Part shown: positions 9,482-22,023 of the stretch, in pieces
Layout: each line of letters begins with the position of its first letter
Numbering within the stretch: position 1 is the stretch's first letter
Source: Terramyces sp. JEL0728
Lineage: Eukaryota > Chytridiomycota > Chytridiomycetes > Rhizophydiales > Terramycetaceae
Reading direction: 5' to 3'
NCBI GenBank assembly: GCA_027603945.1
Contig: JADIIU010000128.1
Span: forward strand, 1 to 36,176
DNA length: 36,176 nt
Program-made: the position numbers and the translations under genes
Notes under the pieces: model-generated
The model's input: the letters and a program-made list of their open reading frames with translations, nothing else
Told to the model about the DNA's origin: nothing
The model's database searches: none

Positions 9482-10949
9482 TTATATTAAAAAGTGTTGA
9501 TGCATGTCCATGTATCTGCCAGAAGATAGTTGCGGCTTCTGGTTGTATTTTCTGGTGATGATTTCACGGACTTCCACCAACAGCTGGCCATAAGAAATCG
9601 AGTGGTATTTTGAGAGGACTTGCGTGAATGCATAAGTCATTGCCCCAGTATTCCTGCCTTGGATTACTGCGTCAGTAGAGGTTTCGCTATCTTTGCTGCC
9701 AGAAAACATAATGATATCAGCATTGTAGTTGCCTTTCTCTGCCATTCGTTGGTTTAGATTTTTATCTTTGCCAGTTAGTAATGGCATTGCTGCCGTTCCG
9801 GCTGCCATTACTGCTCCCATAAGGCCACCACGCATCATGCCTTTAGCAGCTGTTTGCGCAATAGATTTCAAACGCTCTGCCTTGTTTCCTTCTTTAATTC
9901 TTCCATCGGCATAGTAAGTCACTGGCAGATCAAGTGCTGAACCAGAATGGCAGCAATCCATCACTGCTGTCAGCCGAACTCCAGCTGGTAATGGTTTTAC
10001 CAAAATATCATTCAATTGCTAATGTTAATTGCACACTCACATCATCTATAATTACACCTGCAGTTTTGTGGTCCATAGGAAGAATAGTGTCGTCCATTCC
10101 ACCATCGTCACCGCTTTGATTCTTTTGCTGGCCACCATGGCCGGAATAGTGGAAAAACAGAGAGTTCCCAGGCACATTTTCACTAACTAGCCAGTTCATT
10201 GCATTCAGCATGTTCTGTCTAGTCGGTCTAAACATTGGGTTGGGGTTATCATCAGTCAAGATCACCATATCTGCAGAATCAGTAGAAAATCCCCAATACT
10301 TTGACAGGAAATCAGTCATTGTATGAACATCATTGATACACCCAGCTAGTTGGTTTTGCGTTCCAATGTAGTTAATTCCAATCAAAAGTGCCTTCTTTCT
10401 GCCTGTACAAGATGAAATGTAACGTGACGGGACATTTGTATAGTTTTGGGGTACGTTCCATTGAGGCAATGGTGCAAACCCAAGATTTCCTGTGGGAGGA
10501 GGAGTTGGTGGAGGAGCATATCCGTTACTCGATGGAGGCGGTCCAGGAGGTGGTGTATATCCATTATTTGGTAAATTTTGAGAAAAGTATGGTGAATTTG
10601 TATTTGGTGGAGGTCCCATTGGGGGAGTATAAGTGTTTTGACTCTGATAAGGTGACGGTGGGATATTTTGGCTTTGATATGGTGATGGAGGTACATTTGG
10701 TGGAAAGTTTGGCGCCTGGTATTGTTGCATAGGCGGTTGATATCCACTTTGCTGTATAGGTGCTCCATATCCCATATTCATTGGGGGCGGCATGTAGTTA
10801 GGACTTGGCTGATTGTAGTTAGGATTTGTCTGGTTGTAGTTAGGATTTGGCTGGTTGTAGTTAGGATTATATGGTGGAGGTTGATATACAGGTTGTTGGG
10901 GACGGTTGTGTCTTCCAGTACTAGACTGGGATCCAGGATAATCACTCAT
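9482..10949 (-). CDS. MCA1: Type I metacaspase
   Basis: Clan CD cysteine protease cleaving after Arg/Lys, linked in fungi to stress, proteostasis and cell death. Exons 10949-10041 and 10018-9482 encode 481 residues; the 22-nt intron is at 10019-10040. Residues 1-170 form a Pro/Gln/Asn/Tyr-rich prodomain with NPNYNQ and SPYQSQN repeats, typical of type I. The p20-like domain starts RKKALLIGINYIGTQNQLAGC. The catalytic His is about 271 (FFHYSGHGGQ) and Cys about 326 (MDCCHSGSALD). The C-terminal domain includes ADIIMFSGSKDSETSTDA. The gene converges on NDUFB9. Confidence 0.96.
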
Positions 10950-11131
10950 AATTTTGTAAAGAATAACCCAGCCTCATCGGATCGTCATTGTTTTGCACAG
11001 CCAGGAACGTCTGAAAAAAGTTCCTAAACAGATGTTAAATACCAAAAAGTAAATATTAGAACTGGCTATTTCATATTCGCCTGTAGCGATTGAATCACAA
11101 ACATAATTATCGCGTAATGTTAATATACAAT

Positions 11132-13170
11132 TTATTCCAACGACTTTCTTTTTCTAACATCCTTTACATGAAATACAAGGTGCTCAATCTCAAACTTATC
11201 CAAGTACCACAGCCAAACCCGCTGTTTTTCAGACAAAACATCGTTCTGACTTTTAACCTCAACTAGCATGAATTCCAAAGTGTCCAATTTCCACACACAC
11301 AGATCAGGTACTCCACCACTGTGAGCCCTATAGTTATCGACATTTACCAGTAGCTTTTGGCAAACAAGTCACAGATACTCGCGAGTTTCTCACCTCCGAT
11401 ACAATCACAGATTTCTAGTAAATCTTGCAGGTCATAGTTCCAGTTTACACCAACGCAAAGGTTGTACCGCTGCGTCGACCATACTAATTCAATCAACTGC
11501 TTTGCATTTCCATTTCGAATTTCATCGAGATTAACGTCAATAGTTTCTTTTCGGGATTCATAAAAATACTCTGTTTTTAGATCCAGTGGTGCTACTTGGT
11601 AAGGCGAGTTGAACACACCTGGTATACCGTCGTCAAAGATTACATTCCAAAAAAGCAATCCGAATAGAGTAGATAGAATTGACGTTTCAGAATGGAACCC
11701 TTTATAGCCTTTATCCCTATACCATTTCAGGCAATACTCTTCAACCGTCAAGTCGCCTTCAACAATCACTCTTTGTTTATCCTTGACTTGTTTGAGTTTG
11801 GCACCATCAATAACTGTTTGTGGATCAAGAATATATTTACATTCTACGGTGTGCGATTTAAGAGTTGGCTTTGGTAATCTTGTGCCAGATAGCCTGGAGA
11901 AACGCTTAAGTATTGTGGTGTGGTGATGGGAATGCACATATGGATCATTCAGAGCATCTTTACATAGCGCTAATGCTTTTTCCTTGTCAATGTACCTCTC
12001 TAGTATTCTTGCTAGCTCACTGTACCAATAACCGCGCTTGTTTTTCCCAAAAATAGCTTGATCCAGCAGACATGTCAGCACAGTTACACACTGTTGATAT
12101 TCTTTTAGTCTAAAGTATGCACTATATAATATTCCTAAGCATCTAGTCAATACATTTCCCCTTGTAAAACAGTTGAGGAAGGGTAGCCCTGTAAGATGAG
12201 GCTGTATCCGCGATTGCCATTCTTCAATAACGCGACTGTGTTTTGTAATTTCTTGGAATGATTCAGCATTATTATCTTCCATTAACAAAGCCAATTTATT
12301 TTCTAGTGCTAATGCAGAATAGTAGTCCTCCAAGTCTTCAATGGTTGGCCATATCAGTGCAAATCGCGAATAGTTAACTTGCACATACTTTCTCTTTCTA
12401 TCCCTAACATCCACTTCTGTCGTTGATTCACCCTCAGAGTTGTCTATTGAATCTTCATTCTGGGATTCCAAATTCTCCTTTTCAAGCGAATCGCCTTCTC
12501 CAGATATTTTCTTTATCTCCACAGTTCCACCAAGGTTTGCTAGAATCGAGTCAATCATAAACGCATCGTTCTGCGGCCATTCTTGCAATCTTCCGAATAT
12601 AATGAAAAACTTTTGGAACGACTGTACCGGATCTGGCGTTAATCTGACGAGATCTCCAACTATTTCTACCAGCCTAACAAACAGTATATCTGTTGCTTCT
12701 TGTTTTGAGTGAAACATTGATGACTGCGTAGTGGTATTTTGTAATTCTTTTATTATAGTAGATTTAGTTGTTGCTTTTATATGGTACAGCTTCGCCAGTT
12801 GTTTAAGATCATTCAAACTAGCGAGATTAAAGTGTTCTTCCAGCGTTTCTGGTCCTTGCGTCTCAATAAATCCGTTCTGATACAGTTCACGAATACAATC
12901 ATCCAGTTCATCTATTCTTACATCAGATAATCCATCGCACTCTACTTTCAAGCTGTCTATCCGCTCTTGCATTTCTACTACATTCCATTTTATATTTGAT
13001 TTTCTTATCCATTGGTGCTTTCGGGTAAACAACTTTACATACAATAGTTTCGCCGAATAAGAAAACCCTTTGAATTGTATAACGGCCGCTTCCTCAACGA
13101 GATGCGATTCGCTTTCTAGTACTGTATCCAGACATTCTTCAAACTGCTGGATGTAAGACTTTGTTTGCAT
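11132..13170 (-). CDS. FAN1: Fanconi-associated nuclease FAN1
   Basis: Structure-specific 5' nuclease for interstrand crosslink repair. Exons 13170-11348 and 11327-11132 encode 672 residues; the 20-nt intron (11328-11347) splits the nuclease domain. Visible parts: an N-terminal region with LLYVKLFTRKHQWI, a SAP-like segment (LNDLKQLAKLYHIKATTKS, about 115-140), a TPR-like helical middle, and a C-terminal VRR-NUC domain with GGVPDLCVW and FMLVEVKSQNDVLSEKQ. The D, E and K of the PD-(D/E)XK site are present. No N-terminal UBZ zinc finger is seen, as in other non-animal FAN1 proteins. Its start faces the kinase gene 148 bp away. Confidence 0.94.
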
Positions 13171-13318
13171 TCTGTTCTTTTTTGTGATTTCAACAAAATA
13201 TTGCTCATGCTACAATCATTTTAATATAGATAGCACTGGAAACGAGCCAGTGCTACAGGCATTTATACCTATTCCAATTATACTAATTGTACTGTACAGG
13301 CGCGTGTTTGTTTACTCA

Positions 13319-14845
<1,527 letters not shown>

Positions 14846-14889
14846 GTAATAAAAAGTAATATTATATTAAAAGGTATAAAACAGATTAA

Positions 14890-16861
14890 TTAGAAATAAG
14901 TTTGAGGTCCTTGTCCATTTCTGCTTGGAGTGTTTCTTTCTATAGAGTCTGACCCTTGGTGGTAATACGATCTAGGACGAGAAGATAGCGGCGTTTCAAT
15001 TGAAGCTCTAGCTAGGAACATTGAGTTTCTTTCGTGTTCATCTTTAGTTTGCTGGAATAATAGGGAATATGTTGATTGTGGTCTATGATCATTCGAATTT
15101 CTTGCTAGCGCTTCCAAGATTGGCGATGTAAGCAAGGGGTCTGCAGTCAAGATTTTCGCACTGCCTATTGATCTTCTATCCAACAATGATAGTCTTGTCA
15201 CATCTATTCTTAGATTCGGCGCCAGCTTTCTTTCTGGCATGTTTGAGATTGGATGTACAATGTACGAGCCTTCCGAAATAATGGAGGATACTTCAGACGT
15301 TTCCGACATTGGACTTGGTGAATATGCTTGATCTGGCTCTTGGATACTCCCATAGGGGTAGTCGTAAGAATCGACATATGTTGTTTGGATAAGGGGTGGT
15401 CTTTGTGGTTTGTAGAAATTTGAGCCTGCAGATGCTGTGATATTGAAAGATCTGCTTCCTGCTAACAGTTCTCGTAGATGTTGATTTAGTAAACAAGATA
15501 GAACTGCGTGGAAAATGTACGAAAACGCAATCAGCCCTTGCATGTTCAATAGATTCTCGTCTGACTGTAAAACTGTTGATAAATTTGTAAAGAAAAACAA
15601 TGACATGTACCAGCATGCATTTAGAATTTGCAGGAATAGCAGAGTTACCATGAACGAATCATATCGCAGTATCCTTCGGATCAGTGTCGGGATCGAGGCT
15701 TTCCTTCTTGCTTTTGGTAGTGCCTTTATCAATTCTCCGAAAACAAAAACGTGCGGTGATAGATCAATAAAATACATTGCAACAACCCAAATCACTTGCA
15801 GATTAATCCAAAGTGTTAATGTTTCCGGGCTAACTAGTCGGTGGTTGATAATAAAATTATATCCGTATAGTGGTGCACAGAATCCAAAGTGTAGCAGCAA
15901 AACCACAACAATCATCAAAACAAAGTTGACTGGCGTGTTAACACGCATAAAGATCAGCAGCATGCTTGAAGAAATTAATACTGTAAATAGGGAAGCCAGC
16001 GCAAATAGAATCTGGTTCGCTTGGTAAAGATTTGTCATTAAATCAAAGTTGGTCGACGCTGTGTAACAATAGTACATGGATACGCACACATAGATCAACC
16101 ACACTAGATGGGAAAACACATATGCCATCATGAATTTCGTTCTTCCTTTGTAAAGACTAAGGTTAAAACATGTATTACTGGTATGAATATGACATCAGCA
16201 CAACCATCGATCCGAGTATCGCAAGGATGTAAAACCCAGTCCCCAGGTAGTAAGTAGAATAGATATTAGTTGGTGCGATTAAGTTGTGGGGAATCTGGGC
16301 GAGCCATTGTAATGAAACTGGCCCTTGCGGTATACTTTTGATTGAAACATTGTATGCTCCAATGAATGAAATTGAGGGCTGTAATACTTTGTTCAACTTG
16401 TAAGACTTTTTCAGCCCGTTGCAGTTTGCTGAAGAGTATATTTCGAGGTATCCATTACTTGTGCATTTCATATGATTGCTGTTGCATTTGTCGTTTGCTT
16501 GCAAGTACAGCTCTGTACTTGGTGCGTACGGTTTCAGCCAGGTATTCTGCGGGTTTAAATCAACCAAATGGCAATATGACTGTCCAACTGCCGTGCTCCA
16601 CACTCCGTCTGTTGAATCGCTGGTGGAGACGCTTTGGTACGGATTCAATTCTCCAAAATAGTTGTTTTGTAATGAACTGTAGCAACATCCTGATCCAAAG
16701 TGTTTCTCTAGTAATCCACATGCTTGAGGATCGAGTGAATTTAGTGAATTTGCATACGTCTGCAGTGCTGTCGCATTCAATTTTGGGACAACAAACATCA
16801 TACTTGGCGCTCCCGCACAATTGGGCAGCTCCCAAGTTGACTGGAGTATCTGTTGTTGCAT
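14890..16861 (-). CDS. Seven-transmembrane protein with cysteine-rich ectodomain (GPCR-like layout)
   Basis: No named family recognised. Exons 16861-16179 and 16156-14890 (22-nt intron at 16157-16178) encode about 649 residues. An N-terminal domain of about 200 residues has at least eight Cys (PNCAG, QACGL, GSGCCYS, SYCHL, KCNSNHMKC, NCNG) and several N-x-S/T sites. Seven hydrophobic helices follow, from YLGTGFYILAILGSMVVL through FSYIFHAVLSCLLNQH. A Ser-rich tail of about 190 residues with SP/TP sites ends the protein. The layout is that of a surface receptor. The start is uncertain: an overlapping frame upstream (ATG at 17022-17020) begins with a signal-peptide-like MKKLKQIRAILSVFVFP, but no clean intron joins it. 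Confidence 0.7.
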
Positions 16862-17030
16862 GCGTTGTAAAAAGTTGAACTTTTCGACCTTTTTTGCTCC
16901 TTCCTTTTTTGACCAAAGTCACAGTTCACAGACAATGGGGGAAAGACAAACACAGACAAAATAGCTCTAATCTGTTTTAATTTTTTCATAACACTACAGC
17001 GGATAGCAATGCGAGAATATTCCTCTAAAA

Positions 17031-17620
17031 TTCGACTTGATTGCTCGTCTATTCTCGTTTTTAATTTTCGTTGGTGAATGGCCAGCCACAAATGCTTACA
17101 AATAAGGAACAAACATGTTACACAGGCACAAATAGAAATTAAGAAACCAGTGGATTTGCACTGAAACTGCGAATGGCCGGACTAGAATACGGATTCAAGG
17201 TGAGCGATATTTCAATTATGGTGGCAAGCGTAACCCACCAGCTCAAACTTATGCATTCCTGCTGCTTGTGCAGATCTGTCTTTCAGTTTTGGGGGGCAGA
17301 ATCAAATTAAAGGCCGGGAAAGGGTAAAGACCACATAACCTGACTTAAGACGTATTAATTTCTCTCACATGGCTAATTTGAACAAATTCTTTATTCATTT
17401 AGTTCTCTGTAACCTATGAGCCCACAAAATATTTGTTTGTACAATCGTAGCAACCTTCCATTTACATCTCCACGTCAATTACCAGAATTACCACTGCTTT
17501 GGCAGCCTCGCAATTTGAATCCCCCGCAGTCACCAAATTATCTCATCACCACCATCTCTCTAAATGACATTGGCGGGTTTAATTAAATGAAATATTGGCG
17601 TTTTGATATCAATTTATTTA
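17031..17620 (+). other. Unassigned region, possible small multi-exon gene
   Basis: Nearly 600 bp without a recognised product. An ATG at 17173 opens MAGLEYGFK, followed at once by two abutting 21-nt intron-like stretches (17200-17220 ending TG; 17221-17241 with GTAACC...CCAG), the same layout as in the kinase gene. A 56-codon open frame at 17416-17586 begins MSPQNICLYNRSN and matches nothing I know. These could be parts of one small gene upstream of the TFC3 stop, or chance. Confidence 0.3.
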
Positions 17621-20600
17621 TCAATTGCCAGACTTGGTATACCATTTGTCAAGTGGGAAATAAGCAGTCGCTATTTCATGCTCAGGGTCGTTGAATAAAG
17701 CGCAAAGTATATTTTCGCATTCCTTTTCTACTTGCACCTTCACATGTCTGATTGCCACTCGCTTCTCCAAGTCCAAAAGTATCTGTTCAAGTTCGACTTT
17801 AGTCAATACAGTTTCCACTCGTTTTTGCAAGTCTGTGAGGAAAATACCTGGAGTTTCTACAAGCACGCCAAGCACAAGTTCGCAACAGGCTTTGTAAACG
17901 TTGGGGACCAAGTCTCCAGTTAAAGTGTACCATAATTTCGGCGTCGAATAGGTTTTGGTAGGTTCAGAGTCTAAATCTGTGACTTCGATTGGTTTTGCTA
18001 CTTCGATAAGCCAAGATGATTTGTACTTTGCATGAATGTAGATTGGAAAATCGAATCCGACTTTGTAGATTTTGTCATTTTCCAGTAAGATAAGGGTATT
18101 TTGAAGGTTGGGTATTTTGGTTTTGTGAGTGAGTTCAGTGTACGACATTCCCAATAATCCTGCATCATCCAATGCCCGCAATACTGATTCAATCTCTGGC
18201 TGTGGCCGTTTCTGGCTAATAGCCCTGCTTGCACTCTTGGCACGTTCCAGTTGCTCATCTTCCCCATCAGAATCCTCAGCCGCTTTGCGTTTATTACCGC
18301 CGCTCTTTTCAACAATCTGTATCTTGACATTAGAAACAACTAAATTAGCAAAAATTACGGTTTGGATCGTCGATGCTAACAGGCGGTATCTTGCACACAA
18401 ACACTAGGTTTGCGTCGGTAACTAGTTCAAGCAGCACAGCCATAATCCCAGGTTCTTTGCGTACAGGTAAAGTAGTCTTTCCATTATCTCTTAATACATT
18501 TTCGAGCGATTTTAGGTAAGACGCACTCTGATTAAACATTTTTGAGGGCAAGCTCCCACTCAGCAGTTCAACAAACTTGTCACTGGGATAGAATTGCTTG
18601 CCTTTCCCGTATGTCTTTCTAATCAACACTGATTTGTCGATTAATTGATTCGTGACTGTTTTTATATCATCTTCGTCATACTTTTTCAATGTCAGCCATG
18701 CAATTTCCGGTCGGTAAAGATTATTTGGTGTGATCGTGATCATTTTGATAATACATGTCAGCAAAAACATTTTTAGATCAGTTTGGGTAAGCTGGTATTC
18801 AGTGTAATCGCTAATTGTACTTTTTTCAAATGAAAATGAAACAGAGTACAAGAATTGGAGTTTTGAAGTCAGAGTGCGTTTGGTTTCCAATTGTACTTGG
18901 ATAGGATCGCCATTTTCAATCGCCAAGTAATTATTCCTAGCTTCGTTAATCTGATAATTCTGCTCAAACGTTTCTAGGTCGTGAGGTAGATTCAAATCTT
19001 GTTCTGCTGGCCGTTCAATTTGAGCAAGGAAAGTCTTGAAATCAGAAACAGCGGCAGCTAAATTAGTTGCTAGGCACACCAAGTCAATTGGATTGGTGTG
19101 CTGGTACTCTTGTTGGAATTTCGGCCATTGAGATCGATAAAACGCAATTTTCTGGGTATTACTGTATTTGCGTTTAAGTATAATAATTCTTCTACGGATC
19201 CTATCCTTTGTAATGTCGTTATTATCTGGAAAGAGCTGCGGTAGATAAGCAAGGGGGAATTTACCGACCAGGGAGTATTGGGATAGGATAACAAAGGATA
19301 AGAGAATGTTTTCGTCGTCTTCAAGTGTCCAATCCACTCTCAGCCGTCTGGTCTTTGATTTTTCCTCGGTATCTTCTTCCTCTTCAACTGGCTCCGGCAC
19401 TTTCTTTTTAATTCTACTACGATCACCAATTGTCTTTGCAAACCGTTTTTCAACTTTGGAATAAAAGTACTTTATCATTGTAATCGAAAACCCAATGCGT
19501 TTGGCTAAACTTTGACACAAGAGTTCATTCTGCATCGGCGTGCTTTTTGTCTTGTAGTCAATATAACTTTCCAAGATTTTCTTTTGCTCTTGGTCAAGTG
19601 TGAATATTTCTTTCCAGTTCTTTTTTTGGAACAGGACAGCGTATTGGCCTTCTTCTGCCTTTGTACATGACAAACAGTTGTATTCGAGAGTTTTCCAAAA
19701 AGTATCAATTGACTGCAAGTCTAAATGGATCGTTTGCTGGATTGTAGGCACTGAACCAGTATAATCCAGCAAATTGGCAGTATAGTGGATCTTGTAGTAC
19801 AAGTGGATATTACTTTGATCATTTACTGTTGAATATTCTTCTGAATAGTGGTCATAATTCAATGGTGATACTAGATCCAATAAAGAGAGGATATTCAGCA
19901 GCTCCAATAGCACGGTTCTGAATCTTGATTTGTTGAACTTTAACTTTTTGATTTCTTCAGGTAAATCTTGTAGTTGAGTATCTCTTGCTCCATCCTGCAG
20001 TAAATACTGCTCTAGTTCATCGGATTGCTGCGTTTGACCAATAATTTCCAGGGCTAATCCAAGGTGCATTTTGTTGAATATCCAACTAGTTTCAATCGTT
20101 TCTTCATTCAAAGCAAACAGCCATCGATGCAGCAACCTCGCTCGTTTCATTTTAGGAGTGACAAATCCAAATTTCTTTGCAAATTCTTTCCAATTTGGTG
20201 AATCGTCAATTTCAACATATTTCGGTACTTGTAGCCTATCAATTTCCAAGTCCTGTACTATTCGCGGTTTAGTAACAGTAGTTTTAAAATAGTTTTGTTT
20301 GAATAATTCAATCAAGTGTTTTACTTCTGGATCTGCCAATTGAATATTTGGCTGCGAAAGTATTGTTTTCTGCACAATATTTCCATTCGGAATTTGAACG
20401 GCAACTTGATGAGTTTTTACTTCATTGTCTAATTCTAGCAAGTTGATTGCTTTCTGTACAGTTTTCCGGTCTATCATATGGTCTAATTTATCCTAAGATA
20501 AACTAAATTTTACCCATTCTTTTGCAAGTTCATTTACTTTGGTAGTAATTGATGCTTGCCCCTCATGCACTTTTTCCTTTTCAAGGATATACAAAACGTA

Positions 20601-21986
20601 TTCTTTGATCATTGCAATTTTAGATATTTTCCTTGGTGTTTCTGCTATTTGAGTTTCAACATAGTCCTTTGCCCAAGGGTAATCTTCAACACAGAAATAA
20701 ACATATCTGGACAATTTCCCAATGTTCTCTTGTACAGATTTTATAATTTTCGGACCTTTAAATTTCCCTTCCATTCGCTGCACTTCTCTGAGCAATTTCT
20801 TTTTCGGGATTGTAGGGAAAGAGTTGCAAATATCTTTGATTGTCATTCCCTGATTATTATTCTTTTTAATCAAGAGGTATAATTGAACATCAAAAGAAAG
20901 GAAATGTTTCAATCCTATTTTTGTACTTGATGCTACTGTCGGCTTGTTTTTCTTTTCGAGATATGGGTAATCAAGTAGTCGCACACATTTGTCATACGTG
21001 GTCTTGTTTGGCACTGAGATGAATTCAAGGTATTCTTTGGTTAGTATTGGTTACTCTCTCGCTGTAACTTGTGTAAAACCCTGTAAAACGACTTTCGCAT
21101 AATCTTTTCCTTGATATCTTTATTAATATCTTTTACCTATGGTTATGTGAGTGTTTACCAGAGTGTTAATATATAATTACCTATACCAACGAGCACCATC
21201 AAGTCTTGGCATTTGAGCGTCTTGTTTGTGGATTCATTCAATATCCTTAGCATATCACTGATATTTTCTTTGGTAATTGCTTTCTTGTGTTCAATATCAC
21301 TGGTGCTATACCTCTTGTGAATAAACAAATTTGTCCTGTTTCCTGAAGCCAATACACTAATCTTTTGTCTACATTAATAAAAGTTACATTAAATCCGTGG
21401 TAGAGAGTATTTTAATAAAGTGGAAGGTAGACTTTGGATCAATCGCAAAATGGCGACTTATTTCTATCTGCGTGGCTCCTTTTTCTCTTTGCTTTAATAT
21501 GAATTTTAGTATCTTTAGAATTGGCGTGTCCCAGTTGATATTATTGTAAGCTGAATGGCCAGTGATTTCATCGTCCTCGCAGTATAATTTGTCAGTGAAT
21601 TTAATTGACTTTACTCTCTTTAGTAGATTTTGGATATACTGCTTTGTATTTTCTTGGAGGGGAAAACTTAGGTCTGTGGTTATTGTCATTTTACCTGCAA
21701 GTTAGTTGTATTCAGTCACCTATGAATTAGGGGGTAGCTTACCTATGAATTAGGGGGTAGCTTACCTATGAATTAGGGGGTAGCTTACCTATGAATCAAT
21801 GAACTATTTTACCTATGAATTAATGAGATACGTACCTGAGGTTAATCTAAACTACATTTGGTATTGGCAAACTTTCTCGCTAGCAAATCCCATAATTCAC
21901 TCAATTCCACTCCTAGGTTAATTCAAACTACCTTCAGAGCCATTCACGCTGATTTCATCAATTGCGAATTTCAAAACGCAATCCAT
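17621..21986 (-). CDS. TFC3: TFIIIC B-block-binding subunit (tau138/Tfc3, GTF3C1)
   Basis: Largest TFIIIC subunit, which binds the B box of tRNA genes. Exons (minus): 21986-21932, 21912-21856, 21694-21388, 21368-21181, 21117-21055, 21034-20514, 20492-18359, 18339-17621; 1347 residues. Single introns are 19-21 nt (21913-21931, 21369-21387, 21035-21054, 20493-20513, 18340-18358). Two gaps are intron arrays (21695-21855; 21118-21180). The N-terminus (MDCVLKFAIDEISVNGSEG, then LSELWDLL) resembles GTF3C1. The B-block winged helix is KQREKGATQIEISRHFAIDP. Further winged-helix segments, an acidic linker (KKVPEPVEEEEDTEEKSK) and the terminal YFPLDKWY follow. The start lies 37 bp from the HOOK start on the other strand. 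Confidence 0.9.
21118..21180 (-). repeat. Three-unit intron array in TFC3 (array F)
   Basis: Between VLVGI and DIKEKIMRK codons lie three abutting units in transcription order: 22 nt (21180-21159, GTAATTATAT, branch TTAAC, ending CTG), 22 nt (21158-21137, GTAAACACTC, TAACC, ending ATAG) and 19 nt (21136-21118, GTAAAAGATA, TTAAT, ending AAAG). The first unit has lost its AG. The total of 63 nt is removed to restore the frame. Confidence 0.8.
21695..21855 (-). repeat. Seven-unit intron array in TFC3 (array E)
   Basis: In transcription order: 20 nt (21855-21836), 23 nt (21835-21813), 24 nt (21812-21789), three identical 23-nt units (21788-21720; GTAAGCTACC...ATTCATAG), and 25 nt (21719-21695, ACTAACTTGCAG). 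Each starts GT and ends AG, with no base between units. The second to sixth all end ATTCATAG, showing common descent. Removing all 161 nt joins codons for FANTK to CKMTITTD. Confidence 0.88.
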
Positions 21987-22023
21987 TCTGTGGCAAAATT
22001 TCAGTTGGCTTTTTTCGAGTAAA
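21987..22023. promoter_or_regulatory. 37-bp bidirectional promoter gap, TFC3 / HOOK
   Basis: Only 37 bp separate the divergent start codons of TFC3 (21986) and HOOK (22024). Both 5'UTRs and any core promoter must lie in this stretch or inside the coding/intron sequence. No TATA box is seen; a T-run and CAAAATTT occur. Both starts are supported by conserved N-terminal protein sequence. Confidence 0.6.

Noticed and set aside
9381..9500. Unspliced NDUFB9 C-terminus ending IYQESQKNYIKKC
   Set aside because: It requires reading through a 20-nt stretch with perfect donor, TTAAC branch and AG, and would overlap the metacaspase coding end; the spliced form avoids both.
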